Assembly (NCBI RefSeq): GCF_000745855.1
Contig: NZ_JQKD01000052.1
Coordinates: 1 to 32,145 of the forward strand
DNA: 32,145 nucleotides
Source: Xenophilus azovorans DSM 13620
GTDB lineage: Bacteria > Pseudomonadota > Gammaproteobacteria > Burkholderiales > Burkholderiaceae_C
Direction: 5' to 3'
Shown: piece after piece, positions 15,847 through 24,361 of the stretch
Layout of the letters: every line of letters begins with the position of its first letter
Position numbering within the stretch: position 1 is the stretch's first letter
Program-made: the position numbers and the translations under genes
Notes under the pieces: generated by a model
Told to the model about the DNA's origin: nothing
Seen by the model: only the letters and a program-made list of their open reading frames with translations
The model's database searches: none

Positions 15847-18282
15847 ATGCTGAACCTTGCCGAATATCGCCAGCGCCCGGCCTTGCTCGCCGACTGGTTG
15901 CCCTGGGCCGGGCTGATCGCACCGGGCGTCGTCTTGAACAAGGACGGCAGTTTCCAGCGCACGGCCCGGTTTCGCGGGCCTGACCTCGATAGCGCAACGC
16001 AAGGCGAACTGATTGCCACGTCGGCGCGCTTGAACAACGCGCTGCGTCGTATGGGTTCGGGCTGGGCGCTGTTCATCGAAGCCGAGCGCCGGCCCGCAGC
16101 CGACTATCCGCACTCGGAGTTTCCCGAGCCGTTGTCGTGGCTGGTGGACGAGGAACGCCGCGCTACGTTCGAGGACTCGGGCAACCACTTCGAGAGCGGC
16201 TACCACCTGACGCTGGTGTACCTGCCGCCCGAGGAATCACGCGCCCGCGCGGCCGGGATGCTGTACGAGAACCGGCCCACCGAAGGCGTGGACTGGCGCG
16301 AGCGCCTGACGGCCTTCGTCGCGGAAACCGATCGCATCTTCGACCTGCTCGATGGCGTGATGCCGGAAATCGCGTGGCTGGACGACAGCCAGACGCTGAC
16401 CTTCCTGCACGCCACCATCTCGACGCGGCGCTATCGCGTCGGCGTGCCTGAAGTGCCTTTCCACATCGATGCGCTGCTGACCGACTCCGCGCTGGTCGGT
16501 GGCCTGGCGCCCATGCTGGGCGGCCAGCACCTGCGCGTGGTGTCGGTGCGTGGCTTCCCGACCTCGACTTGGCCGGGGATTCTGGATGACCTCAACCGCC
16601 TCGGCTTTGGCTATCGCTGGTCCACCCGGTTCCTCTGCATGGACAAAGCCGATGCGGAAAAGGAGCTGTCCCGCCTGCGCCGCCAGTGGTTCGCCAAGCG
16701 CAAGAACGTGATCGCGCTGCTGCGCGAAACCATCTTCCAGCAGGAAACCCCGCTGGTCGATACCGACGCCAGCAACAAATCGGCCGATGCGGACGCGGCC
16801 TTGCAGGAACTGGGCAGCGATCAGGTGGCCTTCGGGTATGTCACCACCACGGTGACGGTGCTCGATGCCGACCCGGCGAAGGCCGACGAGAAGCTGCGCA
16901 TGGTGGAGCGGGTCATCCAGGGCCGGGGCTTCGTGACGATGCCCGAGGCCTTGAACGCGGTGGATGCCTGGCTGTCGTCCATTCCCGGCCATGCCTACGC
17001 CAACGTGCGCCAGCCCATCGTCTCGACGCTGAACTTGGCGCACCTGATGCCGGTGTCGGCGGTATGGGCCGGCCCCGAGCGCAATAACCATCTCAACGGC
17101 CCGCCGCTGATCGTGACGCGCACCGACGGCGCGACACCGTTCCGGCTGGTGACGCACATCGGCGACGTGGGCCACACGCTGGTCGCGGGGCCGACCGGCA
17201 TGGGCAAGTCGGTGCTGCTCGCCACCTTGGCGATGCAGTTCCGGCGCTATCGCGGATCGCGCATCCTCGCGTTCGACATGGGCCGCTCCATCCGGGCAAC
17301 GGTGCTGGGCCTGGGCGGCGAGCACTACGACCTCGGTATGGATGGCGAGATCGCATTCCAGCCCTTGGCCCGCATCGACCGCGAGGGTTATCGAACCTGG
17401 GCCGCCGAGTGGATCGAAGGCCGCTTGCGGCATGAAGGCGTGACCGTCGGCCCGGAGGAGAAGGCTGCCATCTGGTCGGCGCTCGGCAGCCTCGCCGGTG
17501 CTCCGCTGGAGCAGCGCACGATGACCGGCCTGTCGGTGCTGCTGCAATCGAACGCGCTGCGCCAGGCGCTCGCGCCCTACGTGCTCGGCGGCGCCCACGG
17601 CAAGCTGCTGGATGCGGATTCGGATCGCCTGGGTTCCGGCGCCGTGCAGTGCTTCGAGATGGAAGAGCTGATGCACAGCAAGGCCGCCGTCATGGCCGTG
17701 CTGCACTACCTCTTTGCCCGGTTCGATGAACGCTTTGACGGTGCGCCCACGCTGCTGATCCTCGATGAGGCGTGGCTGTTTCTCGATGACCCGGTGTTCG
17801 CGGCCCGCATCCGCCAGTGGCTCAAGACGCTGCGCAAGAAGAACGTCAGCGTCATCTTCGCCACGCAGAGCCTCGCCGACATCAAGGATTCGAGCATCGC
17901 GCCGGCCATCATCGAGAGCTGCGCCAGCCGCATCTTCCTGCCCAACCCGCAGGCGACCGAGCCGCAGATCAGGGCTATCTACGAAGGCTTCGGGCTGAAC
18001 TCGCGCCAGATCGAAATCGTCGCCACCGCGCAGCCCAAGCGCGACTACTACTACCAATCCCGTCTCGGCAACCGCCTGTTCGACCTCGACCTGGGCGCCG
18101 CGACCTTGGCCTTCGCGGGTGCTTCCACGCCGCAAGACCAGCGCGACATCGACGCGGTGCTCGCCGCTACATCTGCATCCACCCCGTTCGCAGCCGCCTG
18201 GCTGCGCCACCGCGGCCTGCATTGGGCGGCCGAACTGCTGTCCTCGTTCCCGTCCACCCACCCCAAGGAGAACCCATCATGA
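15847..18282 (+). CDS. trbE: TrbE conjugation ATPase (VirB4 family)
   Basis: This 811-residue protein is full length for TrbE. The N-terminal CagE/VirB4 domain (residues about 1-400) is followed by the ATPase domain with Walker A GPTGMGKSVLLATL (K454), Walker B LLILDEAWLFLDDP (D640, E641) and a downstream VIFATQSLADI motif. It powers pilus assembly and substrate transfer at the inner membrane. GAGG at 15836-15839 precedes the start. Its stop overlaps trbJ by ATGA, and the AAGGAG serving trbJ lies inside its last codons. Confidence 0.95.
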   Translation: MLNLAEYRQRPALLADWLPWAGLIAPGVVLNKDGSFQRTARFRGPDLDSATQGELIATSARLNNALRRMGSGWALFIEAERRPAADYPHSEFPEPLSWLVDEERRATFEDSGNHFESGYHLTLVYLPPEESRARAAGMLYENRPTEGVDWRERLTAFVAETDRIFDLLDGVMPEIAWLDDSQTLTFLHATISTRRYRVGVPEVPFHIDALLTDSALVGGLAPMLGGQHLRVVSVRGFPTSTWPGILDDLNRLGFGYRWSTRFLCMDKADAEKELSRLRRQWFAKRKNVIALLRETIFQQETPLVDTDASNKSADADAALQELGSDQVAFGYVTTTVTVLDADPAKADEKLRMVERVIQGRGFVTMPEALNAVDAWLSSIPGHAYANVRQPIVSTLNLAHLMPVSAVWAGPERNNHLNGPPLIVTRTDGATPFRLVTHIGDVGHTLVAGPTGMGKSVLLATLAMQFRRYRGSRILAFDMGRSIRATVLGLGGEHYDLGMDGEIAFQPLARIDREGYRTWAAEWIEGRLRHEGVTVGPEEKAAIWSALGSLAGAPLEQRTMTGLSVLLQSNALRQALAPYVLGGAHGKLLDADSDRLGSGAVQCFEMEELMHSKAAVMAVLHYLFARFDERFDGAPTLLILDEAWLFLDDPVFAARIRQWLKTLRKKNVSVIFATQSLADIKDSSIAPAIIESCASRIFLPNPQATEPQIRAIYEGFGLNSRQIEIVATAQPKRDYYYQSRLGNRLFDLDLGAATLAFAGASTPQDQRDIDAVLAATSASTPFAAAWLRHRGLHWAAELLSSFPSTHPKENPS

Positions 18283-19007
18283 AGAAGCGTCTTCTCGCCG
18301 CCGCCGTCGCGGCCATGCTTTGCACCGCTACCGCCGTGCAGGCGCAATGGGTCGTGATCGACCCTACGAACCTCGTGCAGAACACGCTGACCGCGATCCG
18401 CACGCTGGAGCAGATCAACAACCAGATCAAGCAGCTCCAGCACGAAGCGCAGATGCTCATCAACCAGGCGCGCAACCTCGCCAGCCTGCCGTCCAGCGTA
18501 GTGGGCCAGTTGCGCGCCAACCTGGCGACCACGCAGCGGCTGATCGCGCAGGCCAAGGGCCTGGCCTATGACGTGACCAATCTGGATCGGGAGTTCCAGC
18601 GCCTGTACCCGGAGCAGTACGCCGCCACCGTCAGCGGCAATCAGATGTACCGCGACGCGCAGGAGCGTTGGAAGAACACGCTCAGCGGCCTGCAGACCAC
18701 CATGCAGATGCAGGCCCAGGCGTCGCAGAACCTGAGCGACGACGAAGGCGTGCTGGCCGACCTCGTGGGCAAGAGCCAGTCGGCCGTGGGCGCTTTGCAG
18801 GCGATGCAGGCCATGAACCAGCTTCTGGCCTTGCAGGCCAAGCAGTCCATCCAGACGCAGCGCCTGAGCATCACCCAGGATCGTGCCGCTTCGCTGGAAC
18901 TGGCGCGGCAGGCCGCCGCTGTGGAGCGAGGCCGCGAGGTGAACCGGCGCTTCCTGGGTGAAGGCACGCCGTACACGCCGCAGTCCGTCGATTTCTACAG
19001 CCGTTGA
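18279..19007 (+). CDS. trbJ: TrbJ (VirB5-like) pilus-associated protein
   Basis: This 242-residue protein starts at ATG 18279 with AAGGAG at 18265-18270. A cleaved signal peptide ends at AVQA|QW. Next is WVVIDPTNLVQNTLTAIRTL, the family's strongest block, then long Gln-rich coiled-coil helices (EQINNQIKQLQHEAQMLINQ; MQMQAQASQNLSDDEGVLADL). VirB5-type proteins sit at the pilus tip and help adhesion. The C-terminus ends EVNRRFLGEGTPYTPQ, a motif nearly identical to that of the upstream EexN-like lipoprotein, which is not a usual VirB5 feature I recognise. Confidence 0.9.
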   Translation: MKKRLLAAAVAAMLCTATAVQAQWVVIDPTNLVQNTLTAIRTLEQINNQIKQLQHEAQMLINQARNLASLPSSVVGQLRANLATTQRLIAQAKGLAYDVTNLDREFQRLYPEQYAATVSGNQMYRDAQERWKNTLSGLQTTMQMQAQASQNLSDDEGVLADLVGKSQSAVGALQAMQAMNQLLALQAKQSIQTQRLSITQDRAASLELARQAAAVERGREVNRRFLGEGTPYTPQSVDFYSR

Positions 19008-19018
19008 CGGGTGCTGCC

Positions 19019-19342
19019 ATGACCCGCGCGCCTGCTCTCTGCGGTTTTGTGCTCCTGCTGGCCGGCTGCGGCCAGCAGGAGGTGCCTTCGGTCGATGCGC
19101 TCTCGGCAGATCCGTCGCGGCTGCGCTTGCTCAAGGAGCAATGCCGGGCGGGCCAGCTCGACGGCGCGTCTTGCGCGCAGGTGGCCCAGGCCGATTTGCG
19201 CCGCTTTCTCTCCGGCCTGGCCGGGCCGGATGAGTACCGGACGCTGGCCGATCTGCCGCCGATTCCGCCCAGCTTCGATGAACCCGCCGAGGACCGCAAT
19301 GCGGTGGCAACGGCCTCGCCTGGGCAGGAGGACTTGCCATGA
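19019..19342 (+). CDS. EexN/TrbK-like lipoprotein
   Basis: This 107-residue protein starts at ATG 19019; a TTG at 19004 in the same frame would overlap the trbJ stop and adds nothing family-like. A short signal peptide ends in the lipobox LLLAGC, Cys17 being acylated. The core SVDALSADPSRLRLLKEQC … DLRRFLSG parallels the lipoprotein at 11232 (SVEQLAADPVRLRELRQQC … NRRFLGDG), so the two are paralogues. It sits between trbJ and trbL, where RP4 encodes the entry-exclusion lipoprotein TrbK. Exclusion is therefore the likely role, though sequence identity to TrbK itself is not evident. trbL starts in its stop codon. Confidence 0.75.
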   Translation: MTRAPALCGFVLLLAGCGQQEVPSVDALSADPSRLRLLKEQCRAGQLDGASCAQVAQADLRRFLSGLAGPDEYRTLADLPPIPPSFDEPAEDRNAVATASPGQEDLP

Positions 19343-20673
19343 ATGACATTTCGATCATTGACCATTTCCTCGATGTGTTCTCGCGCTACATCGACTCGGG
19401 ATTTGGGCTGCTGCATGGCGAGGTGGCGTTTCTCACGGCCACGCTGATCGTCATCGACATGACGCTCGCCGGGTTGTTCTGGGCGATGGGCCATGCCACC
19501 GGCCAGGGCGAGGACGTGATCGCCAAGCTGATCCGCAAGGTGCTGTACGTCGGTGCCTTCGCCTACATCATCGGCAACTTCAACATGCTGGCCAGCGTGG
19601 TGTTCCGCTCCTTCGCGGGCTTGGGCCTGACGGCCAGCGGCTCCAGCCTGAGCATGGGCAACTTCTTGCAGCCGGGACGGTTGGCCAAGGCCGGTATCGA
19701 CGCAGCGGCGCCGATCCTCGACCAGATCAAGGGGCTGTCGGGCTTCCCCGAGGTGTTCATCCACCTCGCGCCCATCGTCGTACTGTTCTTCGCGTGGCTG
19801 GTGATCATCGTCAGCTTCTTCGTGTTGGCGGTGCAGCTCTTCGTCACGCTGATCGAGTTCAAGCTGACCACGCTGGCGGGCTTCGTGCTGGTGCCGTTCG
19901 CTCTCTGGAACAAGACGGCGTTCCTGGCCGAGAAGGTCTTGGGTAACGTGGTGTCGTCGGGCATCAAGGTGCTGGTGCTGGCCGTCATCGTGGGCATTGG
20001 CTCGGGCCTGTTCTCCGAGTTCAACATACCGGCAGGCTCGGAGCCCTCGATCGACCGGGCGCTGGTCATCATGCTGGCTTCGCTGTCCCTGCTGGCGCTG
20101 GGCATCTTCGGGCCGGGCATTGCAACTGGCTTGGTGTCCGGCGGGCCGCAGCTCGGCGCGGGCGCGATGGCCGGTGCCGCCATCGGCGCAGCCGGAACCG
20201 CTGTGGCGGTCGGTGCCGCGGCTACGGGCGTCGGAAGTGCCGTGGCGGCCGGGGCGCGCATGGCACCCGCCGCCGCTCGCTCGATGGCATCGACCGCCAG
20301 CAGCGCCAGGTCGGCGTACCAGGCGGGCTCCGCTTCGGCCGGTGGCGGCCTGAAGGGTGCCGCTGCTGGCGTGGGCAATGTCGCCAAGACTGGCGCGCAG
20401 GCGGCCGGGCGGAAGGTGGCCGATGGGGCGCGCTCGATGAAGGAGCGCATGGCGGCGGCCTTTCGGCCCGATGACGCGCCAGCCTCCGGCGCCGCACCCG
20501 CCGGCCCTGACGCTGCCGGATCGGCTCCGTCTGCCGAACAACCCGCCTGGGCCAAGCGCCTGCATCGAAGGCAACAGCTCACCCATGCCGCTACGACCGC
20601 CGCCCACACGCTGCGCGGCGGCGACGGTGGCAGCTCCAGCCAGGGGCCAAGCCTGCGTGATTCCGATTCATGA
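19339..20673 (+). CDS. trbL: TrbL (VirB6-like) inner-membrane channel protein
   Basis: This 444-residue protein has about six membrane helices within the first 265 residues (for example LTATLIVIDMTLAGLFWAMG and IVVLFFAWLVIIVSFFVLAV), with the family block TLIEFKLTTLAGFVLVPFALW. The C-terminal 170 residues are Ala/Gly/Ser-rich and probably disordered, ending in a charged tail, as is typical of P-type TrbL. It forms part of the inner-membrane complex through which DNA passes. The stop is shared with an in-frame ATG of trbF. Confidence 0.92.
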   Translation: MNDISIIDHFLDVFSRYIDSGFGLLHGEVAFLTATLIVIDMTLAGLFWAMGHATGQGEDVIAKLIRKVLYVGAFAYIIGNFNMLASVVFRSFAGLGLTASGSSLSMGNFLQPGRLAKAGIDAAAPILDQIKGLSGFPEVFIHLAPIVVLFFAWLVIIVSFFVLAVQLFVTLIEFKLTTLAGFVLVPFALWNKTAFLAEKVLGNVVSSGIKVLVLAVIVGIGSGLFSEFNIPAGSEPSIDRALVIMLASLSLLALGIFGPGIATGLVSGGPQLGAGAMAGAAIGAAGTAVAVGAAATGVGSAVAAGARMAPAAARSMASTASSARSAYQAGSASAGGGLKGAAAGVGNVAKTGAQAAGRKVADGARSMKERMAAAFRPDDAPASGAAPAGPDAAGSAPSAEQPAWAKRLHRRQQLTHAATTAAHTLRGGDGGSSSQGPSLRDSDS

Positions 20674-20684
20674 GGAGAACTTCC

Positions 20685-21389
20685 ATGCGATTCAAACGAC
20701 CGCAGGTGCGCTACGCCGACACGCCGCAGCCTGCCACTCCGTACCAATCCGCAGCTCAGGTCTGGGACGAGCGCATCGGCTCGGCCCGCGTGCAGGCCAG
20801 GAATTGGCGCTTCTTGGCCTTTGGCTGCCTCACCTTGGCCGTGCTGATGGCCGGCGGCCTGGTCTGGCGTTCCGCGCAGTCCATCGTGACGCCCTACGTC
20901 ATCGAGGTGGACAACGCGGGCCAGGTGCGTGCCGTCGGCGAAGCCGCCACGCCGTACCGGCCCAGCGATGCGCAGATTGCCTACCACCTGGGCCGCTTCA
21001 TCGGCCTGGTGCGCTCGCTGTCCATCGATCCCATCGTGGTACGGCAGAACTGGCTGGATGCCTACGACTACACGACCGACAAGGGGGCGGTCGTGCTCAA
21101 CGAGTACGCGCGGGTGGCCGATCCGTTCACGCGCATCGGCAAGGAGTCGGTGACGGTGCAGATCAGCAGCGTGACGCGCGCCAGCGACACGTCTTTCAAC
21201 GTGCGCTGGACGGAGACGCGCTTTGTCAACGGTGCGCTGGATCGCACCGAGCGCTGGAACGCGGTGGTTTCCATCGTGCAGCAGACGCCGCGCACCGAGC
21301 AGCGGGTGCGCAAGAACCCCTTGGGCATCTACGTCAACGGGCTGTCGTGGAGCCGCGAACTGGAAGGAAACGAAGGAGCAAAACCATGA
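20685..21389 (+). CDS. trbF: TrbF (VirB8-like) inner-membrane protein
   Basis: About 234 residues. The ATG at 20685 is chosen over 20670: AGGAG lies 7 bp before it, and MRFKRPQVRY is the usual start. A single membrane helix (residues about 38-60, FLAFGCLTLAVLMAGGLVW) follows a cytoplasmic N-terminus that contains YQSAAQVWDERIGSARVQAR. The periplasmic VirB8-like domain has VTPYVIEVD, DPIVVRQNWLDAYDYTTDKG and the ending NPLGIYVNGLSWSREL. It is a scaffold linking the inner-membrane parts to the core complex. It overlaps trbG by ATGA. Confidence 0.93.
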   Translation: MRFKRPQVRYADTPQPATPYQSAAQVWDERIGSARVQARNWRFLAFGCLTLAVLMAGGLVWRSAQSIVTPYVIEVDNAGQVRAVGEAATPYRPSDAQIAYHLGRFIGLVRSLSIDPIVVRQNWLDAYDYTTDKGAVVLNEYARVADPFTRIGKESVTVQISSVTRASDTSFNVRWTETRFVNGALDRTERWNAVVSIVQQTPRTEQRVRKNPLGIYVNGLSWSRELEGNEGAKP

Positions 21390-22366
21390 ATGATCTTTTC
21401 CGTAAATCCGCCTTGCCGATCATGTTGCTTGCCCTCGCGGGCTGCGCCACGCAGGGCAAGCCGCCGCCGTCCATTTCGCTCGATGAGCCGGTGCAGGCCC
21501 AGCCGCTGCCGGAGCCGCCTGCGCCGGTGGAGGTGGTGGCCGTGCCACAGGTGCTGCCGATGCCGGCGCAAATGAAACCTGTGCCGGATACCAAGCCCGC
21601 CCCAGAACCCGCCGATGAAACCGTGCGCGTGTCCCGCGCCAACGCCGAGGCGCGCATTGCACCCACGCGCGAGGGGTACGTCAACGCAATTCAGGTGTGG
21701 CCTTTCACGGATGGGGCGCTGTACCAGGTCTATGCGGCAGTGGGCCGCGTGACGGTGATCGCGCTCCAGCCCGGTGAAGATCTGGTGACGGTGGCCGCCG
21801 GCGATACCGTGCGCTGGATCGTCGGGGATACATCGAGCGGCAGCGGCGATGCGTTGCGCGTCAACGTGATGGTCAAGCCGATCCGCTCGGGGTTGAAGAC
21901 GAATCTGGTCATCACGACCAGCCGCAGGACGTACCTGCTGGAGCTGACCTCGACCGAGAAGACGTGGATGGCGTCGGTGTCCTGGGAGTACCCCAAGGAC
22001 AAGATGCTGGCCTTGCAGCGCCAGGCGCAGGCGGCCAGCGCCGCCGCGCCGGTCGATGCTGGCCTGTCGCTGGAGAAGATCCGTTTCCGCTACGCGGTCA
22101 GCGGCAGCAACCCGCCGTGGAAGCCGCTGCGCGCCTTCGACGATGGCGAGAAGGTCTACATCCAGTTCCCCGCTGGCATCGCGCAAGGCGAGTTGCCGCC
22201 GCTGTTCGTCATCGGCGCGCAGGGCGATGGGCAACTGGTGAATTACCGCTTCCGCTCGCCGTACTACATCGTGGATCGCCTGTTCGGCGCGGCCGAGTTG
22301 CGCCTGGGCGGTGACAAGGGCGATGTGGTTCGGATCGAGCGCACGGACGGAACGCGGAGGAACTGA
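21386..22366 (+). CDS. trbG: TrbG (VirB9-like) outer-membrane complex protein
   Basis: This 326-residue protein starts at ATG 21386, preceded by GAAGGAG (21372-21378). The N-terminus is a lipoprotein-type signal (MLLALAGC), then a Pro-rich linker (about residues 30-75). The conserved region includes FTDGALYQVYAAVGRVTVIALQ, the VirB9 block RTYLLELTSTEKTWMASVSW, and the C-terminal domain FRYAVSGSNPPWKPLRAFDDG … NYRFRSPYYIVDRLF. It forms the outer-membrane ring of the channel with TrbI. A lipidated VirB9 fits P-type systems, where a separate VirB7 is missing. Confidence 0.93.
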   Translation: MNDLFRKSALPIMLLALAGCATQGKPPPSISLDEPVQAQPLPEPPAPVEVVAVPQVLPMPAQMKPVPDTKPAPEPADETVRVSRANAEARIAPTREGYVNAIQVWPFTDGALYQVYAAVGRVTVIALQPGEDLVTVAAGDTVRWIVGDTSSGSGDALRVNVMVKPIRSGLKTNLVITTSRRTYLLELTSTEKTWMASVSWEYPKDKMLALQRQAQAASAAAPVDAGLSLEKIRFRYAVSGSNPPWKPLRAFDDGEKVYIQFPAGIAQGELPPLFVIGAQGDGQLVNYRFRSPYYIVDRLFGAAELRLGGDKGDVVRIERTDGTRRN

Positions 22367-22368
22367 CC

Positions 22369-23628
22369 ATGAGCCAGGACGACTCCCCTGATCTTGCGGC
22401 GCAGGCGGGCAAGGTCGCGCCCGAGGCGGTGGCGCTGCGCGCCCAGCCGCGCCCGGTAACGCGCCTGAACCGGCGCACCTTGGCCATGCTCACCGGCGGC
22501 CTGTCGGTCGCCGTGCTGGGAGCCACGATCTGGTCATTGCAGTCACATCGGCGCGGCGCAGGCGAGCGGACCGAGCTGTACAACGTCGATCGCGTGTCGA
22601 AGTCTGAAGGGCTGGATGGCTTGCCCTCCGACTACTCCAAGCTGCCGAAGGTGCCGGAGCTGGGGCCGCCGCTGCCCGGCGACCTTGGCCCGGCCATCGT
22701 GAAGTCGCAGCAGCCGGTGACGCCGACCTATGCGCCACCGGGTCATGACCCGGAGGATGCGCGGCGCAAGGAGGCCGAAGCAGCCGCAGCCTCGTCGGTG
22801 TTTTTCCGCTCAGGCACTCCCGGCAAGACCGCAGCGCCAGCGACCGCGCAAGCAGCTGGCCCGGCATCGGCCTTGGCGGGCTTCGACCCGCTGGCCGCTG
22901 GCCCGGCCTCGACGGCGGCCCAGCCTGCCGACCCAACCGCCGTGCAGAACCGGCAAAACCAGAAAGAGGCTTTCCTGAAAGGCGCCTCTACGGAAACCCG
23001 TAATTCCACCAGTCTGCAAATGCCGTCCTCGCCGTATCAGGTCATGGCGGGAACGGTGATCGCCGGTGCGCTGGTGACGGGCATCAAGTCTGATTTGCCG
23101 GGCGACGTGATCGCCACGGTGACGGAGCCGGTCTACGACACGGCGACGGGCAAGTTCCTGCTGATCCCGCAGGGATCGCGCATCCTGGGCAAGTACAACA
23201 GCCAGGTGAGCTACGGGCAAAGCCGCGTGCAGGTGGTGTGGAACCGAATCATCCTGCCGGACACGTCTTCGCTGAAGCTCGACAACCTCGCGGGCACCGA
23301 TCCGGCCGGCTATGCCGGCCTGGAGGATGGTGTCGATTGGCACTGGGATCGCGTCTTTGCCGGTGCGGCGCTGACCACATTGCTGGGCGTGGGTGCCGAG
23401 CTGGCCGCGCCGGAGAACCGGCAGAACGGCAACCGCATCGTGATCGCTGGGCGCGACAGCGCACAAGACAGCATCAACCAGGTGGGCCAGGAGATGACCA
23501 GGCGCAACATGAACATCCAGCCGACTTTGACGGAGCGGCCGGGCCTGCCGGTGCGGATCATCGTCAACCGCGATCTGGTGCTGCGACCGTACCAGCCAAT
23601 GTTCTTCAACCGGGGAGCAATGCGATGA
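22369..23628 (+). CDS. trbI: TrbI (VirB10-like) channel protein
   Basis: This 419-residue protein has a short cytoplasmic N-terminus, one membrane helix (RRTLAMLTGGLSVAVLGATI, residues about 35-58), a Pro/Ala-rich periplasmic linker, and a C-terminal VirB10 beta-barrel domain. The latter shows SPYQVMAGTVIAGALVTG, GDVIATVTEPVYDTATG, LIPQGSRILGKYNSQVSYGQ and the terminal IIVNRDLVLRPY. It spans both membranes and gates the core complex. GCGGAGG at 22353-22359 serves as RBS. The stop overlaps the DUF2274 gene (ATGA). Confidence 0.94.
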   Translation: MSQDDSPDLAAQAGKVAPEAVALRAQPRPVTRLNRRTLAMLTGGLSVAVLGATIWSLQSHRRGAGERTELYNVDRVSKSEGLDGLPSDYSKLPKVPELGPPLPGDLGPAIVKSQQPVTPTYAPPGHDPEDARRKEAEAAAASSVFFRSGTPGKTAAPATAQAAGPASALAGFDPLAAGPASTAAQPADPTAVQNRQNQKEAFLKGASTETRNSTSLQMPSSPYQVMAGTVIAGALVTGIKSDLPGDVIATVTEPVYDTATGKFLLIPQGSRILGKYNSQVSYGQSRVQVVWNRIILPDTSSLKLDNLAGTDPAGYAGLEDGVDWHWDRVFAGAALTTLLGVGAELAAPENRQNGNRIVIAGRDSAQDSINQVGQEMTRRNMNIQPTLTERPGLPVRIIVNRDLVLRPYQPMFFNRGAMR

Positions 23629-23870
23629 ACACCACCAAGAAGCTGCGGCTCGGGCCGCTTCCCAAGACTGAGAGCACGAAGCTCACGTTCTCGTGCCCGG
23701 CCAGCCTCAAGGCCGACCTCGACTGCTACGCCGCGCTGCACGCTCAAGCGTATGGCGAGGTGGTCGATGCCATGACGCTGATTCCGTACATGCTGGAAGC
23801 CTTCATGGCGGGGGACAGGGGATTCAGGAAGGGCTCGGCGATACGGAGCGCGCCAACGAAACCGGCCTGA
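23625..23870 (+). CDS. DUF2274 domain-containing protein
   Basis: This 81-residue protein has GGGGAG at 23612-23617 as RBS and overlaps trbI by 4 bp. The protein reads LRLGPLPKTESTKLTFSCPASLKADLDCYAALHAQAYGE in pieces, followed by LIPYMLEAFMAGDRGFRK. DUF2274 proteins are routinely the last gene of trb operons in Tn4371-like ICEs. The layout (a beta strand, then helices) resembles small DNA-binding folds such as ribbon-helix-helix, but no function is established. It is the final gene before the operon terminator. Confidence 0.85.
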   Translation: MNTTKKLRLGPLPKTESTKLTFSCPASLKADLDCYAALHAQAYGEVVDAMTLIPYMLEAFMAGDRGFRKGSAIRSAPTKPA

Positions 23871-23901
23871 TGGCGTCGCGTGCCATCCAACGGCATTCAT
23901 C

Positions 23902-23935
23902 GAACGCGCAGCCTTCGGCTGCGCGTTCTTCGTTC
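23902..23935 (+). terminator. Intrinsic terminator of the trb operon
   Basis: GAACGCGCAGCC-TTC-GGCTGCGCGTTC (23902-23928) is a perfect 12-bp stem with a 3-base loop, followed by TTCGTTCT. The T-tract is broken, but the stem is strong and lies 31 bp after the DUF2274 stop. Confidence 0.8.
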
Positions 23936-24361
23936 TGGATGCTGCGAAGCCACTTGGGCTATCATGGTGCGACAAGCCCGCCGCCTCCCGGCAATCCAGC
24001 ACGACCAAGTGCGATCCGGCTTTCTCTCCCGACGCTCTTATGTGGCACCTAGCCCACGACGCAGCAGTCACTTCAAGTGGCCCAAAACAGAGCTAACCTA
24101 TTGCCCTGCTTATGATTTCAAACCCTGGAAATTCCGGGTCAGGGCTTGACATGAGCAATTTTTTGTGCCGGACGGTGCACGAGCGTCCAACACAGTGCTG
24201 CATTGGCGCGGCACTGCGCGCGCGGCATGTGGCCCCGGCCGGATGCCAGGTAGGGCGCGTGCCGGGTTGCTTCGTGCGCGGCGCGCCGCTAGGATTTGCG
24301 CGCCACCGGCGCCTACGGCAGCGGTGGATGCGAAGAAGACCGATAAGTCAGGGAGGAAATC
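23936..24361. other. Non-coding stretch between trb operon and RHS gene; ICE/host junction candidate
   Basis: No convincing gene is present. An imperfect inverted repeat (ACCC-T-GG … CC-G-GGT) occupies 24122-24139, and TTTTTTGT lies at 24159-24166. I recall the Tn4371-family att core as TTTTTCAT or TTTTTYRT; this copy would fit the degenerate form. Sequence texture changes from here into the RHS gene. GGAGG at 24352-24356 is the RBS of the RHS gene. No clear promoter was found for it. Confidence 0.4.
24159..24166 (+). other. attR: Candidate attR core of the Tn4371-type ICE
   Basis: TTTTTTGT sits about 290 bp after the last ICE gene, close to where the right end of Tn4371-family elements is expected. 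The match is to a short degenerate consensus recalled from memory, so chance occurrence is a real possibility. The matching left copy is outside the window. Confidence 0.3.

Larger units (their letters stand above)
10303..24166 (+). mobile_element. Tn4371-family ICE: transfer module and right end
   Basis: The gene order LysR (traR), EexN-like, traG, CopG-like, trbB-C-D-E-J, lipoprotein, trbL-F-G-I, DUF2274 is that of the conserved transfer block of Tn4371-type integrative conjugative elements. The integrase, relaxase and left end are not in the window. The metal genes upstream of traR lie where such elements carry cargo and may be inside the element too. The right limit given is a candidate att site and is not certain. 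Confidence 0.8.

Noticed and set aside
16237-18261. A 674-residue minus-strand frame opposite trbE
   Set aside because: Shadow of trbE, which has all VirB4 motifs; the antisense protein is His/Arg/Gln-rich without domains.
24146-24174. TTGACA at 24146-24151 as a -35 box for the RHS gene
   Set aside because: No TATAAT-like hexamer 16-18 bp downstream; the spacing leads to CGGACG-type sequence.
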